Source of the DNA: Lophium mytilinum
Taxonomy: Eukaryota > Ascomycota > Dothideomycetes > Mytilinidiales > Mytilinidiaceae
Direction of reading: 5' to 3'
DNA: 64,000 nucleotides
Assembly: GCA_010093605.1 (NCBI GenBank)
Contig: MU004183.1
Span: forward strand, 1,054,001 to 1,118,000
The notes beneath the pieces were generated by a model, which saw only the letters and a program-made list of their open reading frames with translations, had not been told where the DNA came from and searched no databases. The position numbers and the translations under genes are program-made. This document shows positions 45,056 to 55,934 of the stretch, one piece after another (position 1 is the first letter of the stretch; the number at the start of each line of letters is the position of its first letter).

Positions 45056-46669
45056 ACTGTTTGAGTGTACTTGCGTAGTAGAGCGGTCTGCTGAGCACTA
45101 CTCGGCGCTTTGTTTGTTTACGTTTTCGCCAATGCTGATGTACTGAGTAGGTCGGATGCCACACTATGTCCCGTCTCTATGTGCCAATCCTACTCGATGT
45201 ATTCGTTGTACTTTCGTTTGGGTTTCAGGGGAAGACTTCCCAAATGCAGCTGGAAGAGGCGGCGAGACGCGGCTAGACGGCGGGTGCAAGGTAAGCCTTT
45301 GGCTATTCTTCACCGCGGAAGCCTAACGACCGGGGAAGTGACGGACTCCACAAGCGGCAGACAAGCAAGCGACAGGTAGCTAGTGATGGACGACGGAGGC
45401 GGAGGGTAAGCGACAATGATCACAGAGCCTGAGAAGGCAGCGATGACTCTGGTACTGCACGTCGCAGATTCCGAAAAAGAGAGACCGGCTCTTCAAGGTA
45501 ACGAACGGCGATGTCGACCCCGGTTGAGCGGCTGAGTGTAATGGACAACTGTGAAAAGAGCCTGAGCGTCAACTGTGAAGTAGGGCAGAGGGAGCGCCGA
45601 TGGAGTCTTTGTTTATCCGAGGCGCGCCGCGGCGCCTCTCGATTCGCTAGGATCACAATACAGTGAATGTGTGCACGTGCGCTGAGCTCAAGGCTTCTTG
45701 CGATTCAATGAACTCATCTCACTCTTACACCTTGAATACAATTGATGTTACACCTCACCCTTCAAAAAGGCTAACAGGAGCACAGAGGACCTGGACAAGT
45801 AATTTCAATCGTATTGGCGAGTGGATATCAGAGTCACTATAGAAATTATCGAGGCGACCTACTATTTGACCAACGAGATAGAATTTCGATGCTCCCGGTG
45901 TCACTGGCTTAATCAACGGGGCCGCCGAGAGGTGTCCTAATCCGTGCTCTCGTCAGAAAATGGATGCAGTGAGGAGTGCCAGAGACATTGCCTACCTAAC
46001 AAAATAGACAGCGACACAGCATGGTCACGGATTAACAGCAACATTACCGTCGGAAAGTACTCCGACACCTAAATGTTCACGTTCTCCATTGCAACTCGAA
46101 CGGGATCCCCAGCAGCTGGTCATGCCGTCCAATATATACAAACACCATGTCGATTCTGAGTGAAGCTGCACCACAGCCTATGCATCGGGAAATATGCAAA
46201 AGAAAAAGAGGCTCTCAGGCATTGGGTATACAGCCAAGCACCCCCCACCCAACCCATCCCAAAGTGCCATCGCATATTGCTAGCAGCCCAGAGGTCGACC
46301 ATACGCCGAGCGCCAGCAGCAGTAATACGCCGAGATAAAACTAACCCGCACCAAACCCTGCCTTCTTCTCGTCTGGAGTCCATGAAGATAGAATATCTGC
46401 GAAGAACTGAAGAGGATAACTCAGAAAGGAAGGCCTAATGAAGTCTTGAGTGAACAAAAACGCCCAACAGTACCCACGAATAAAATTACACATCTGAAAG
46501 AAGGCTCCCCATGATTTCGCTCATGGATTCAGGAAACAAATCGTCGTGTAGCTGGCCTAAGAACGCAAGGCCTATGCTACTAAATCAGCATATCTCCACC
46601 TGATCGAATATGGAAATTCCATGCAAAGCGACCCATCGCTAAAGTAGCCAACAAAGACCAAGGGAGCAT
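45056..46669. other. Intergenic region, PHD gene promoter and SPT7 3' flank
   Basis: In 1614 bp I see no supported gene. Short frames near 45110-45380 and 46120-46440 show no family resemblance. A CACGTG core is at 45674-45679. This is the longest gene-free stretch apart from the decayed tract. Confidence 0.4.
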
Positions 46670-49600
46670 TCATGCCGCTCCGATGCTCTCTGGACTGATC
46701 ATACCAACTGCGCTCCCATCGTCTTTCTCGGGCTCGGCGCTGTTTTGATTGTCTTTCTGGCTGGGCATCTCCAGTCTGAGTTTTCCGATTGGCTTCGCAA
46801 TGCCCTTTGACAACCCATTTCCGTTGACAGCAGCAGAGCCAGAGCCAGACGCAGAACCGGCGGCATTGGCATTGATGGTACTGTCATCTTTGCCCTCTTC
46901 AAGCTTACGCTTTTTGCGAGCCATCTGTTGCTGTTCCTTAAGTGGACGTTTCCGCGGGCTTGAGATCTTGCCCGTAGGAGGTAGACGCGGCTTAGGAAAG
47001 CGTTGCTTGACAGGTAGCTCTTCGTCTTCAGGCAGTTGTTGGTCGTTGTTATCGTGAAGCTTTGCCAAGAACCACTCCTGAACGAGACCAATTTCGTTCG
47101 TGATGTTTCGAATCGTGACGGGCTCGAATTTAGCAGGCTCCTCCATGAGTACACCAGTGGTCGAGACGGTGCTGTCGCTAATGTCAGTGCCATCAAAGAC
47201 AAAAGATATCCTGAATACGTACCTCGCATTTTGCAACTGGTGTTGACTATACATCCGATTCTGTAGGAGATGGAGCGGGACACTAAGTGACGCGAGTCCG
47301 AATTCCTTATCGAGGCCGAGTTCCTTGAAACCAAAGAAGTCCTCATCGATATCTTCTGCGAAGTCTCCTCCGACGAATTGCTCACTGCCATCATTGAACG
47401 CCCCTGCACCGTCTGCTCCTGCGCTGCCATCCAGAGCCGGACGCTAAATAAAACATATTAGTAAAACAACAAGCGTGAGTTTGGTCTGGATCAATCGACT
47501 TACAAGGAGATCTGCTAGGTGCGACTTCATTCGGTCGTGCATGCCAGCAAGCTTGGTACTGAGTCGGTCTACATCCTCCTTTACATAGCCCTCGAGTGAT
47601 TCCAAGTCGACTCCGTTCTCCTGTAAAGAATGGAGGACTGCTTCTTCTTGGGAGAATCGAGGTTTCCAGGCGGACAGGACACCTGTAGAAGCAGCGCTGG
47701 GCTCTTCCACTTTCATCTTTGGCTGCTCTTGGTAGGCGCCCAGGGTTCGAACAAGGTTCGCAAAGAAATTGCCGGCGACATCTGTTACAGCCTCAAGCGC
47801 GGATGGCTGAAATTCCTCGAATCCGGCATGATAAAATATTTTCCCTACGCTTCTTTGTAGTGCAGCGCGGCAGACATATGGAGACATGATGGCTCCTTCG
47901 TCAGATACCACGAGGGGTTCCACGTCGGCTTCAATGAAAGGCAGAGGGTCGTACTTCTGAAACTGATTCTGATACATCTACAATGCCAAGTTAGTAAGGT
48001 TGTTTTTACGAGTGGACTAGAATAATTACCTGTGATTGGAGCTGCATCTGCTTCACGATACCAATTTTGGCACATATCTTCCGAGTGTCCTGCATTTGTC
48101 GCATGTTTGCCTCGATCTTGGACGCCAAAGCACCCTCCGGAGCTGTAAAATATCCCTTCGGCACTATTCGCATGAATTCCTCGGCTTGATTGACGACATT
48201 GCCTTCGGAGTCCTCCACCCATTTAAGCCGCTCAGACATATCAGGAATGGCAGACACTGGATCGTAGTAATCGGGCACTTGTCGTTCGTCCTCCCCCTCG
48301 ATGCCCTCTGCCAATGTCTCGCCTGTCGGTTGGACACCGTCTTTACCATCTGGGGTCGTTGAATCGTCCTTCTTGTCTTCTTCCAAAGCTTCTTTCCGGT
48401 GCCGCAGCCACCGGCGCATACCAGCTTTGGTTCTGAGGATAGCAGGCTCCTCTACGTTGAGGTGGTCTCCACGAAACATTCGGTTGCGATCCGCCGCAAT
48501 CGTTGCTCTGTCTTTCTTCGTCACTTGCTTCCAAGTTTTGTATTCCAAGTCGTCCAAGTCAGCGTCCTCGGCGTCCAGAGTAAGACCGCTAACAGAATTC
48601 CCAGTTCCGTCGGCTTCGGATGCATCTGCTTGACTGCCAGCGGCGCCACCGCGAAATATGCCATTTGGACCGAAAGGTGTAAGAGTTCCTGGAGGAGGCG
48701 GTGTAGAGAAACCATTCACGCTGCCTTCCATCTCGGAATCGGCTCTGAGAAACTCGTTTTTGAGGTTATTGATAGAGGGAATTGGTGGCTTGCTGTCTGG
48801 TCCTGGCGTATCCTCCAGGCCTGCTGGGGGAGCTTTTCGGGCTGTACTTCCACCTTTGCTACCTTTGCTAGGCGCTTTTCGGCCCCGCGATGCCATTATG
48901 GGTTCTTCTGTTTACTTGTTAGAAATGCACCCGAGAGTAATGTCAAGTTCCCTACCATCATCACTGTCTTCGGCGCCATCCACATCCACATCTCCATTGC
49001 GCATCCTCCTCTCCTCTGCCTCCACTTCTGCTCTATCCCTGACTACGATTTCAGGAATTAGTGGCACCAGCTTCTCCGTCTCCTTCTTCATATAAAGTGC
49101 CTTTTTGCGGAGGAAGTGTGCAGGGTCGGCGTTGTATTTGAGGCAGTTTGACCAGATCAGCATCAGGTCATCCACAAACTCCTTCTTGGACTTGTATTGA
49201 AGCCCCTTCAGCTTCTTCATCATTGTTCCAATGTCCATGGGGTGCTTGATAACGATGTAGTAGTCCGGGGCTTCGCGCTTGTTCACTCGTTGGAGGAACG
49301 GATGAGCATGTTCCGTAGCCTTCAGTTCCATCAAAACCTTCTCCATACTCTCATAGAGCTCTTCTTGGCCAATCCGGTCTTCGCTTGCCCATTTACTCCT
49401 GTTTTTGCGAACCTCGCTGATGAGGTTGCGCAACTGGGCATCTGTCGCGTGGACCGCATCTCTTTTGGCATCAATCCGGGCGATGAGATGCTTGAGAGTC
49501 AAACTAGAGGCTCCGAGATTGGCTGTGCTTAATGATCCTTGTTGCGCTGGGGCGCCGGCGGCGCCATTGGTTACACCGGCAGTGGGCTGTCCAGACATTT

Positions 49601-50318
49601 CTGTCTCTACTTGTCTATCCAGCTCGTCCAGCTTCTGCTGCTCCAGCATCGCGTCCCGGTCGTTCTCCAGTGTGTAGAAGAGGGTGTGGAAGCTCCTACG
49701 CGCCGCGTCCTCCGCGGCCTTCTTATCCTGTTGCAGCTTCTTCCGCACATCGTCCGACGACTTGGCCTGGTCCGAAGACGGTGTGCTTGTTCGTTCTATG
49801 CCGAGTTTGGTGGGAAGGGAGGGTACTTTGAGGGTCGGGGGGTCGAGGTTGGAGAGGGCGGCGGCATTGGATGCGCCCTTGGAGAGGAGGGGAGATTGAT
49901 GGGAGTCATCTTCGTCATCGCCATCGTCGTCGTCGCCATAGTCGTCCTCGTCAATCGCTCGGGCGGGCTTCTTGGGGGTGATTGCTGGGCGCGGCTGGTC
50001 TTCCCGCGCGGTATTGGGGGGAGGGTCTTTGCCGGCATTGTTTCCATCGCGCCCATCATGCTGCGTCTTGCCCCCCAAAGCGGCCATCAGGCGCGCCTCG
50101 GTGAGGATAAAGCGCTCCCTGAAGATGGCGGCGCGAGGATCCTCGTCGCCGATTGTGTCACCCCCCTCCCCGGAGACGTTGGCGGAGGCGAAGGACATGG
50201 CGCCGTCGTCGCTCATATTCGGGGTGCGCAGGCGGGTCGCATTGGAGAGAGGGCCGGAGAGACGGTCGAATCGATGCGCGCCATTAGAGGATGCCCGGTG
50301 CGATGCAGCGTTGGGCAT
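46670..50318 (-). CDS. SPT7: SAGA complex subunit Spt7 (bromodomain plus histone fold)
   Basis: Exons 50318..48956, 48907..48030, 47977..47504, 47443..47223 and 47171..46670 give 1145 aa. Spt7 is a scaffold of the SAGA co-activator. The disordered, Asp-rich N-terminus (residues ~1-200) precedes a bromodomain near 335-420, visible as [19 protein letters not shown] and [20 protein letters not shown], with the acetyl-lysine-binding Asn in the YNAD motif. A histone fold of the Bromo_TP kind lies around 747-835 ([35 protein letters not shown]), the part that pairs with a TAF10-type partner. The C-terminus is Lys/Arg-rich and then Ser/Gly/Ala-rich. The exons would otherwise look like three separate genes, but splice phases join them exactly. 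Bdf1- and Gcn5-type bromodomain proteins are excluded by the histone fold. Confidence 0.95.
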
Positions 50319-51469
50319 ATTCAGAATCTCTTGGCGCCCCTCACGTCCGCGACGCTGATGAAGAGCCGCGGCGGGAGCGGGAGTCTCCAGGCTCAGACAA
50401 CGGTTGCCAGAAGGTAAGACCGCTCATGAAGGAGGCGGGCGGGTGTGCGAGGCGAACGGCGATGTCGGTTTGATGGAAAGGCGATGGGGAGGCCGTCCCT
50501 AGTGATGAAAAGGCAATGGGGGAGTCGTCGAGGAGCGCAGTGAGTGATCGGAGACGTTGGCGTAGGGTTTCCTTCGCGCCGCCAAGCGCAGAATCGCTCG
50601 CGGACCACTTCACCAGCGAGCGCCCTCTCAGCAAACACTGCACAAACAACACGGGCAACATTGTAAAACGGAATCATAACCTCTCACCGAATAACTACAG
50701 CTACTACGCTCGTGGCCTCTCTAAAGGCGCATATCGCGAGTGCTGAGGGCCGTCCACAGACCTGCAACCACCCGCGAGCTGTCTGAGACAGTCCAGGCCA
50801 CGAGGGCAGAGCCATATCAACGTGCACAGGTAGTTGAGCGTCTATGATGATACTGGACATCGAACACAACCCTGACCAGACAGCCAAGTGTGCGGGTTAA
50901 GCTGCTTTTTGACTAGCACTGCTCTTCAACAAAATAGTAGAGGCCGCGCATCAATTCAGGGGCCTTTCGCAGTCTCCAAGACCATAATATTTTTGGGCGT
51001 GTATCTTCAATCCTAGCATTCACAGCTATAGAATATTCAAAAGCCCAGACTATGTCCTAGGCATTCATCAGGATGGCCGATCCCAGAGATAGTCGCAAGT
51101 CACAAAGCAAGCCCGCGGTATAATTACAGATGCCTTAATAGTTGGAATACAGTGGTGATTTTTGCCTTGGCAGTTACCGTGATACAGGAAGAAGGCATGT
51201 ATGGAATGTACATACTGCCTTTGCTGTTCTGCCGCATCAATAAAGAGCAAGTAATTTTGTGCAGAGAAACCGAAGGAAACTTTGATCGCGGCTTCTGTTC
51301 TTCTATTTCTAACCCATATACATACACATTGAGAGGGGGATGGATTGCGTCTTGACCCCCAACTGCTCAGGATGCTTAGATACCACTTTTAAGGCGTTGA
51401 GCGAAGGTCGAAAGATTCCCTGACACCCAGGTTCATCAAGTTTTGCAGGTCCACCTCTTGGTCATAGTT
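50319..51469. other. SPT7 upstream region, no gene seen
   Basis: These 1151 bp would hold the SPT7 promoter on the left and the 3' flank of a hypothetical gene on the right. Small open frames on both strands lack recognisable features. Confidence 0.4.
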
Positions 51470-52060
51470 TTACTCTTGTTCATTCTGGACGCCCACGCAA
51501 TTTCCCTTCTCAACGTTGACTCCGATGCGATGGGCACCTGATCGGCCCTTATCGTCCTTCACGCGCGCGGAATTGAGGCTGAGTGGCTTGGACAACGACT
51601 TGTTCGCAGGTTGTGCTGACGACTCCTTCTTCGGTTTCGACTGGCGGCGCTTCTTTCTAGTCGACCTCCCCCTATCTTCAGTATCACCACCGCGCTTCCT
51701 ATGCAGCTTTGCATGTTCATAAAGACCTTGTATGCTTCGTTCTAGTACCGCGATGGGATCTTCTCCAGGTAGGACCGGTAGGTATGCCCCATCGCCGCTG
51801 CCCGACTCTCTAGACTCAAGAGGCGATTTCGCCCCAGCTGAAGAAGCCACACTCGCATCTTCTACACGCGGATTTGTGGACAGTGTCGTGGACAAGCTTG
51901 CGGGCCGAGTTGTTGAACCTTGCTTAGTCTCGTCCTCATCTACTCGCGGCTCTTCATTCGTCGAATACACTGCGTGCGGTAGTAGTCGAGGATTGGAGAT
52001 GGTGATAGTCGGGATTGCAAGGTCCCAAAACCCAGGCTTGAGGCGAGGTGGTGCGCGAGG
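51470..52060 (-). CDS. Hypothetical protein, start not resolved
   Basis: The frame is open from 52060 to a stop at 51470, with no ATG in frame, so an upstream exon or a frameshift must supply the start. The readable part contains GFWDLAIPTITISNPRLL, then a Ser/Thr/Glu-rich stretch, EDPIAVLERSIQGLYEHAKL, and a strongly basic segment (RSTRKKRRQSKPKK) that looks like a nuclear localisation signal. The composition is protein-like, but I cannot name a family. A neighbouring frame farther upstream (to about 52240) is also open and might belong to it. It may not be a real gene; the opposite strand is partly open as well. Confidence 0.3.
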   Translation of the reverse strand, partial: PRAPPRLKPGFWDLAIPTITISNPRLLPHAVYSTNEEPRVDEDETKQGSTTRPASLSTTLSTNPRVEDASVASSAGAKSPLESRESGSGDGAYLPVLPGEDPIAVLERSIQGLYEHAKLHRKRGGDTEDRGRSTRKKRRQSKPKKESSAQPANKSLSKPLSLNSARVKDDKGRSGAHRIGVNVEKGNCVGVQNEQE

Positions 52061-53594
52061 TCAAGTTCTCCACTGTGAGGTACAGAGGGATGGAGCTGTT
52101 GGCGTTACGTTGTGATTTGACTAGTGGTCCGTTGATTAAAAACTGATGAATTGCGGGTGTTCTTGTGTAAGAAGACGAAAAAACCCGGGTAGTGCGTCGT
52201 AAGATAGCTCTGTGGGAAAGGGCTCGCAGTGCTGTGGATACGGTAGGTAGTGAGCTCGATCTTGGCGGTTAAAGCGATGGTGTAGCTGATGTGTGATGGG
52301 ATGTTGGTGATGAATAAAAGCTATTGCGAGCTCTCTCAGATTCGACGTCGGATACAATAGTCTTGCAAGAAAGAGCATTTTATAGCATGACTAGCAGTGG
52401 TAAAGAGAGACACAGCGCGTGGAAGGTAACAAGGGCAGGCTCTATGCTTACCTTCTACATGCATACGGACCGAAGCCTCGTTGAAGTTTTAGGAATACCG
52501 CATGAGGGGAACAAGAACTGAATCAGGGGAGGTAACGACACCGTGTGTCAGCGCAAATGATACAGTACTATGACAAAAGCTTGCGTATGCTTGTGGTCAC
52601 CGCGTCTCAAGCTGTTCTCCTTTCAAAACTATCAAGAAATTATGCTTGAACCCCCTTAAAATAATAGTGCTTAACGTTGTGTGAGGTGGCCTAGCAAGTT
52701 TAAAGATTATTCAGTGGATTCATGTACATCTAAAGTAGCTTTACAAAGAATACCTTGGTGGACTACAACATCTCGACAACATCTGGGTCCTCCATCTTGA
52801 ATGCGCACGCCACGAATGATGATATGCTCGCTCTTTGCACCACCCTACCCTTGCCGAGAGATATGACACACTCAAATTCGAATAGTGGATGTGGCATACG
52901 TTGACAGCAGACAGCAAGGACTCCTTACTTCCGATCAATGAGATTGAAACGATCGGCGAGGCTGCAGCGTAGATTATTCTAAGTGGCCATCTCGCGCTCA
53001 TACTAATATTTACGACGCTTTTAGGAGTGCCTAAACATGATATTAAAAATGTGGGCAGCGCATGATGATGTTGCGTTCTGATTCAATAGCAGATGACAGC
53101 GTAAAGACATTCTCGGCGAGCTTCCAGACTGTTAAAGACGACATATTGACATCTTTCTCTGACTTTTGACAGTAAAATGAAGCACTCTTGATTGCCATAG
53201 AAAGCGCAGATAGCTGACGAGTATCCTCACGCTATATTGATGAAACTTCAAATGCCGAATGCTTTTTTATCACAAAAATTTGGCGTACCAATGCTTTACT
53301 ATACCTGTCACATAGTAGTTCCTTTGATACCACTTTCGACCTTAATGGACCACCCGCAATATCTCTTGAGAGTACTGATTTGAACATCGCAGGTCATGAT
53401 ACGTGGGCCATGATCGGGGAGTACCTAGGGGGCGTGAAGTGGGGTCTTGGCAAATTTAGGATCGACAGAACCTCAGCTTAGCTCGCAGCATCACCTCTCC
53501 ACCTGCGTAGCATTGACCGTCTCCACTACCCGCTGAATATCTTCATGTGCCACTTATAGCTGTAGGCGCTCAGCACCTACAATCAGTTTCGACC
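52061..53594. other. Gene-free, AT-rich intergenic region
   Basis: About 1.5 kb with no supported gene. The stretch 52560-53450 is AT-rich and has only short frames. It would include the promoters of the hypothetical gene on the left and of the VanZ-like gene on the right. Confidence 0.4.
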
Positions 53595-54449
53595 ATGCGC
53601 ATCCGGAAGCCTTTCGCAGGTAACACAGCTTCTGCAATCTGCGCAGCACAGCTGCAGCCTGCACGATGCTAACATTTCCTCAGGTGGCTTCATTGCCCTA
53701 TGTTTGATCGCTGGGCTCGCGGGACTGTAGGTTGCTTTTCGGTAACCGAGTTTCTGACCATACTGACTCTCTGATAGCTCGCCCTCTGAGTACGCCCAAC
53801 TCCCAGCGTACAAACAATCCGACAAAGTAAATGACGGTGTGAACCTGATGCGCCAAAAGAACCCCGCAAGCTAACCGCAGAGCTCAGGTGTTGCACTTCC
53901 TCACATTTTTTGTCCTCACATTTCTATTCTACTGGATCCTCGAAACGAATCGCCGACGGGTGCTCCAATTCACATTCCTAGTCTGCACACTCGCGCTAGG
54001 GTTCGGCTCGGAGGTAGCCCAGGAAATCATACCAGTATGTGCTCGATTTGAATACATACTATAGCTTCATGCTGATGCTGTTATAGAATGGCCGTAATTT
54101 CGATTACTACGACATATTAGCCAACGCTCTCGGCTCCGTCTCCTCTCTAGCTATCTGCAACTGGTACCACAAGCGAATGCTTGAACGGAAACGGGCCGCT
54201 CGGGGTTATAACGCAGTCGCAGGCGACGAGGATATAGAACTTGGAGAGGGAGTCGGAGACCAGGAGTCTGGTGTCATTAGGCCAACGCCAACAGTCGAAG
54301 AGGAGCTGGATAATTGGGACGAGAATGCCGAGGACTGGGACGAAAGCGAGGTCAATGAAGCAAACGGAGGAGGCAAAGTGACTCCGCCCAGCAGCTCTGG
54401 GGATATTGGGGATATTGGCGTCGTAGACGCTAAGAAACGGCCTGACTGA
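53595..54449 (+). CDS. VanZ-like membrane protein with acidic cytosolic tail
   Basis: Exons 53595..53619, 53684..53726, 53778..53826, 53888..54034 and 54087..54449 give 208 aa. Three or four helices are visible, including FIALCLIAGLAGLL, VLHFLTFFVLTFLFYWIL and FTFLVCTLALGFGSEVAQ. The signature SDKVLHFLTFF ... EVAQEIIPNGRNFDYYDILA matches the VanZ-like domain, named after a bacterial teicoplanin-resistance protein; its biochemical role is unknown in fungi. The last ~75 residues form a soluble acidic tail rich in Asp, Glu, Asn and Gly. The first three exons are very short, so simple ORF calling would miss the N-terminus; frame agreement and the helix pattern support the model. Confidence 0.8.
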
Positions 54450-54768
54450 AATGACACCACAACACGAATTGCCATGATGATGCGTAGGTTTATATTGGCG
54501 TGTCAGGGATACCATATCATTATGTTCATATCTTGCACAATCACCACATCGAATGTTTGGCACAGTCATGTAGGATTACAGCTGGTGACACAAATGGCTT
54601 TGTTATTTCTTTCAAGCAAAGAGCATTTGCCTCGTTTGACCAAGGCTTCGAAGCCATAATTCGTTTCGCTTGCCGTTAGGTCCGAGGAATTAGTGATTCC
54701 TCTAAAACAAGTTGAAAGTCCCCGAACGGCCCAACGCTGCCCCGACACCTTCATCCATCATTCCTCCC
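54450..54768. other. Convergent intergenic region
   Basis: These 319 bp between the VanZ-like gene and the ribosomal protein gene hold both 3' UTRs. I see nothing else. Confidence 0.4.
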
Positions 54769-55372
54769 TCAAGTAGCAGCCGGCGCAGCTCCAGCAGCCG
54801 CCGGCCTGGCGTTGGCCTGTTGCGGGTTGACCTTCTTGCCATCCTTGTTGTATCGGACACGTGGTGGGGGAGCGCGGTTGCGGCGGCCTTCTCGCGAACG
54901 GACACTGTTCCAACAGTTAGAATTTCAATTATGGCAGGGCATGACCGGAATCGAAGACGCACCGGACGATCTTGCCGTGGATGGCGCAGGAGACGCAGTA
55001 TTGCAGCTTCAAGTACATCTTGGGAACGGTGTACTCGGGGAAGACAGAGGCATCGGAGATATCACCTGGAAGAGTGGTCAGCGATCCATTCGGCTAGGGT
55101 TTTGAAGCTCGTTCGGCGTGTTCTCGAGTGCAGGAGTATTCCAAAGGCGCTGGGGCGACGTACGAATGGCAGCCGATTCGACCATGTTCCGGATTGTGAA
55201 TCTCTTTATTGCCTTGTCCTTGGGAGTGCAGCGAGAGCAGTTCGAGCAGCGGATCGGCTTAACGTGACCACGGCCCTTCTTGTTGCGGCCACTGGATTTG
55301 CAATCAGTCTCTCCTCCATAACAACCGACGCAGGTGAGGGTTCTCGTACTTGGACGCACGCTTTTTGACCAT
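54769..55372 (-). CDS. RPS26: 40S ribosomal protein eS26
   Basis: Exons 55372..55350, 55291..55164, 55065..54963 and 54904..54769 give 129 aa. The start [19 protein letters not shown] is nearly the canonical one. The zinc-binding cysteines appear as CSNCSRC and [16 protein letters not shown]-type and [11 protein letters not shown] motifs follow, and [16 protein letters not shown] closes the core. A short Ala/Pro tail ends the protein. It sits at the mRNA exit channel of the small subunit and contacts mRNA upstream of the start codon. The first exon has just 23 nt, a common design for fungal ribosomal protein genes with an early intron. Confidence 0.97.
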
Positions 55373-55934
55373 GCTGGGCAGATTCTACGGCATTGTTAGC
55401 GCAGGCTCGTCGAATTTGAGCATGCATTGTGGAAGCACCTTTGTGAGGGTGGAATCTCAGCGAAGTGATGAGGGTCGGTGGTGGCGGCAGCAATATCTCG
55501 TAGCAGACAGCCGACGTCGAAATCAAAATGGTTGTGGGCTCGTCTGCCAAGCCGCTAGGATCGTAATCCCGTGATCTCGAATCGAATGCCTCAGGCCAAA
55601 ACAGCCCTGTCAACGGCGGTGTGTGAACGGTTCGCCCTGATGTCCGTCAAAACATCGCATTGCGTTTACACCACTCATATAAATATCTAGCTTGAGCGAA
55701 ATCTCTATACATCTTCCGCGCTCGTTGCACCTTCCGAAGGTCCACCAACACGCGTACAACGTCGGCCCTTCTTGCCAATCCGCCGTTTGTTTTTGCTCTG
55801 GCCTGGTAACCAGGTGCCAGGGTGCATGACCTTTACCGCTTCGCCCACTCTCGATAGGATCGCTTTGATACACTCCCCCGACAGCACATTCCTGCGTGTG
55901 CTGCCATTTGCTACTTCTCTGTTTCACCTTCGCC
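55373..55934. promoter_or_regulatory. Bidirectional promoter, RPS26 / CBS-PB1 gene
   Basis: A 562-bp divergent spacer without a supported gene. A 160-codon minus-strand frame overlaps the next gene's 5' end but lacks family features. Confidence 0.4.

Noticed and set aside
46699-47430. Second long minus-strand frame within SPT7 (243 codons)
   Set aside because: It is the wrong frame across two SPT7 exons and an intron; the spliced frame matches Spt7 and totals a multiple of three.
47444-47977. SPT7 exon 3 as a separate small gene starting with ATG
   Set aside because: The ATG coincides with the first codon after a splice acceptor, and the encoded histone fold belongs to Spt7; phases join exactly with both neighbours.
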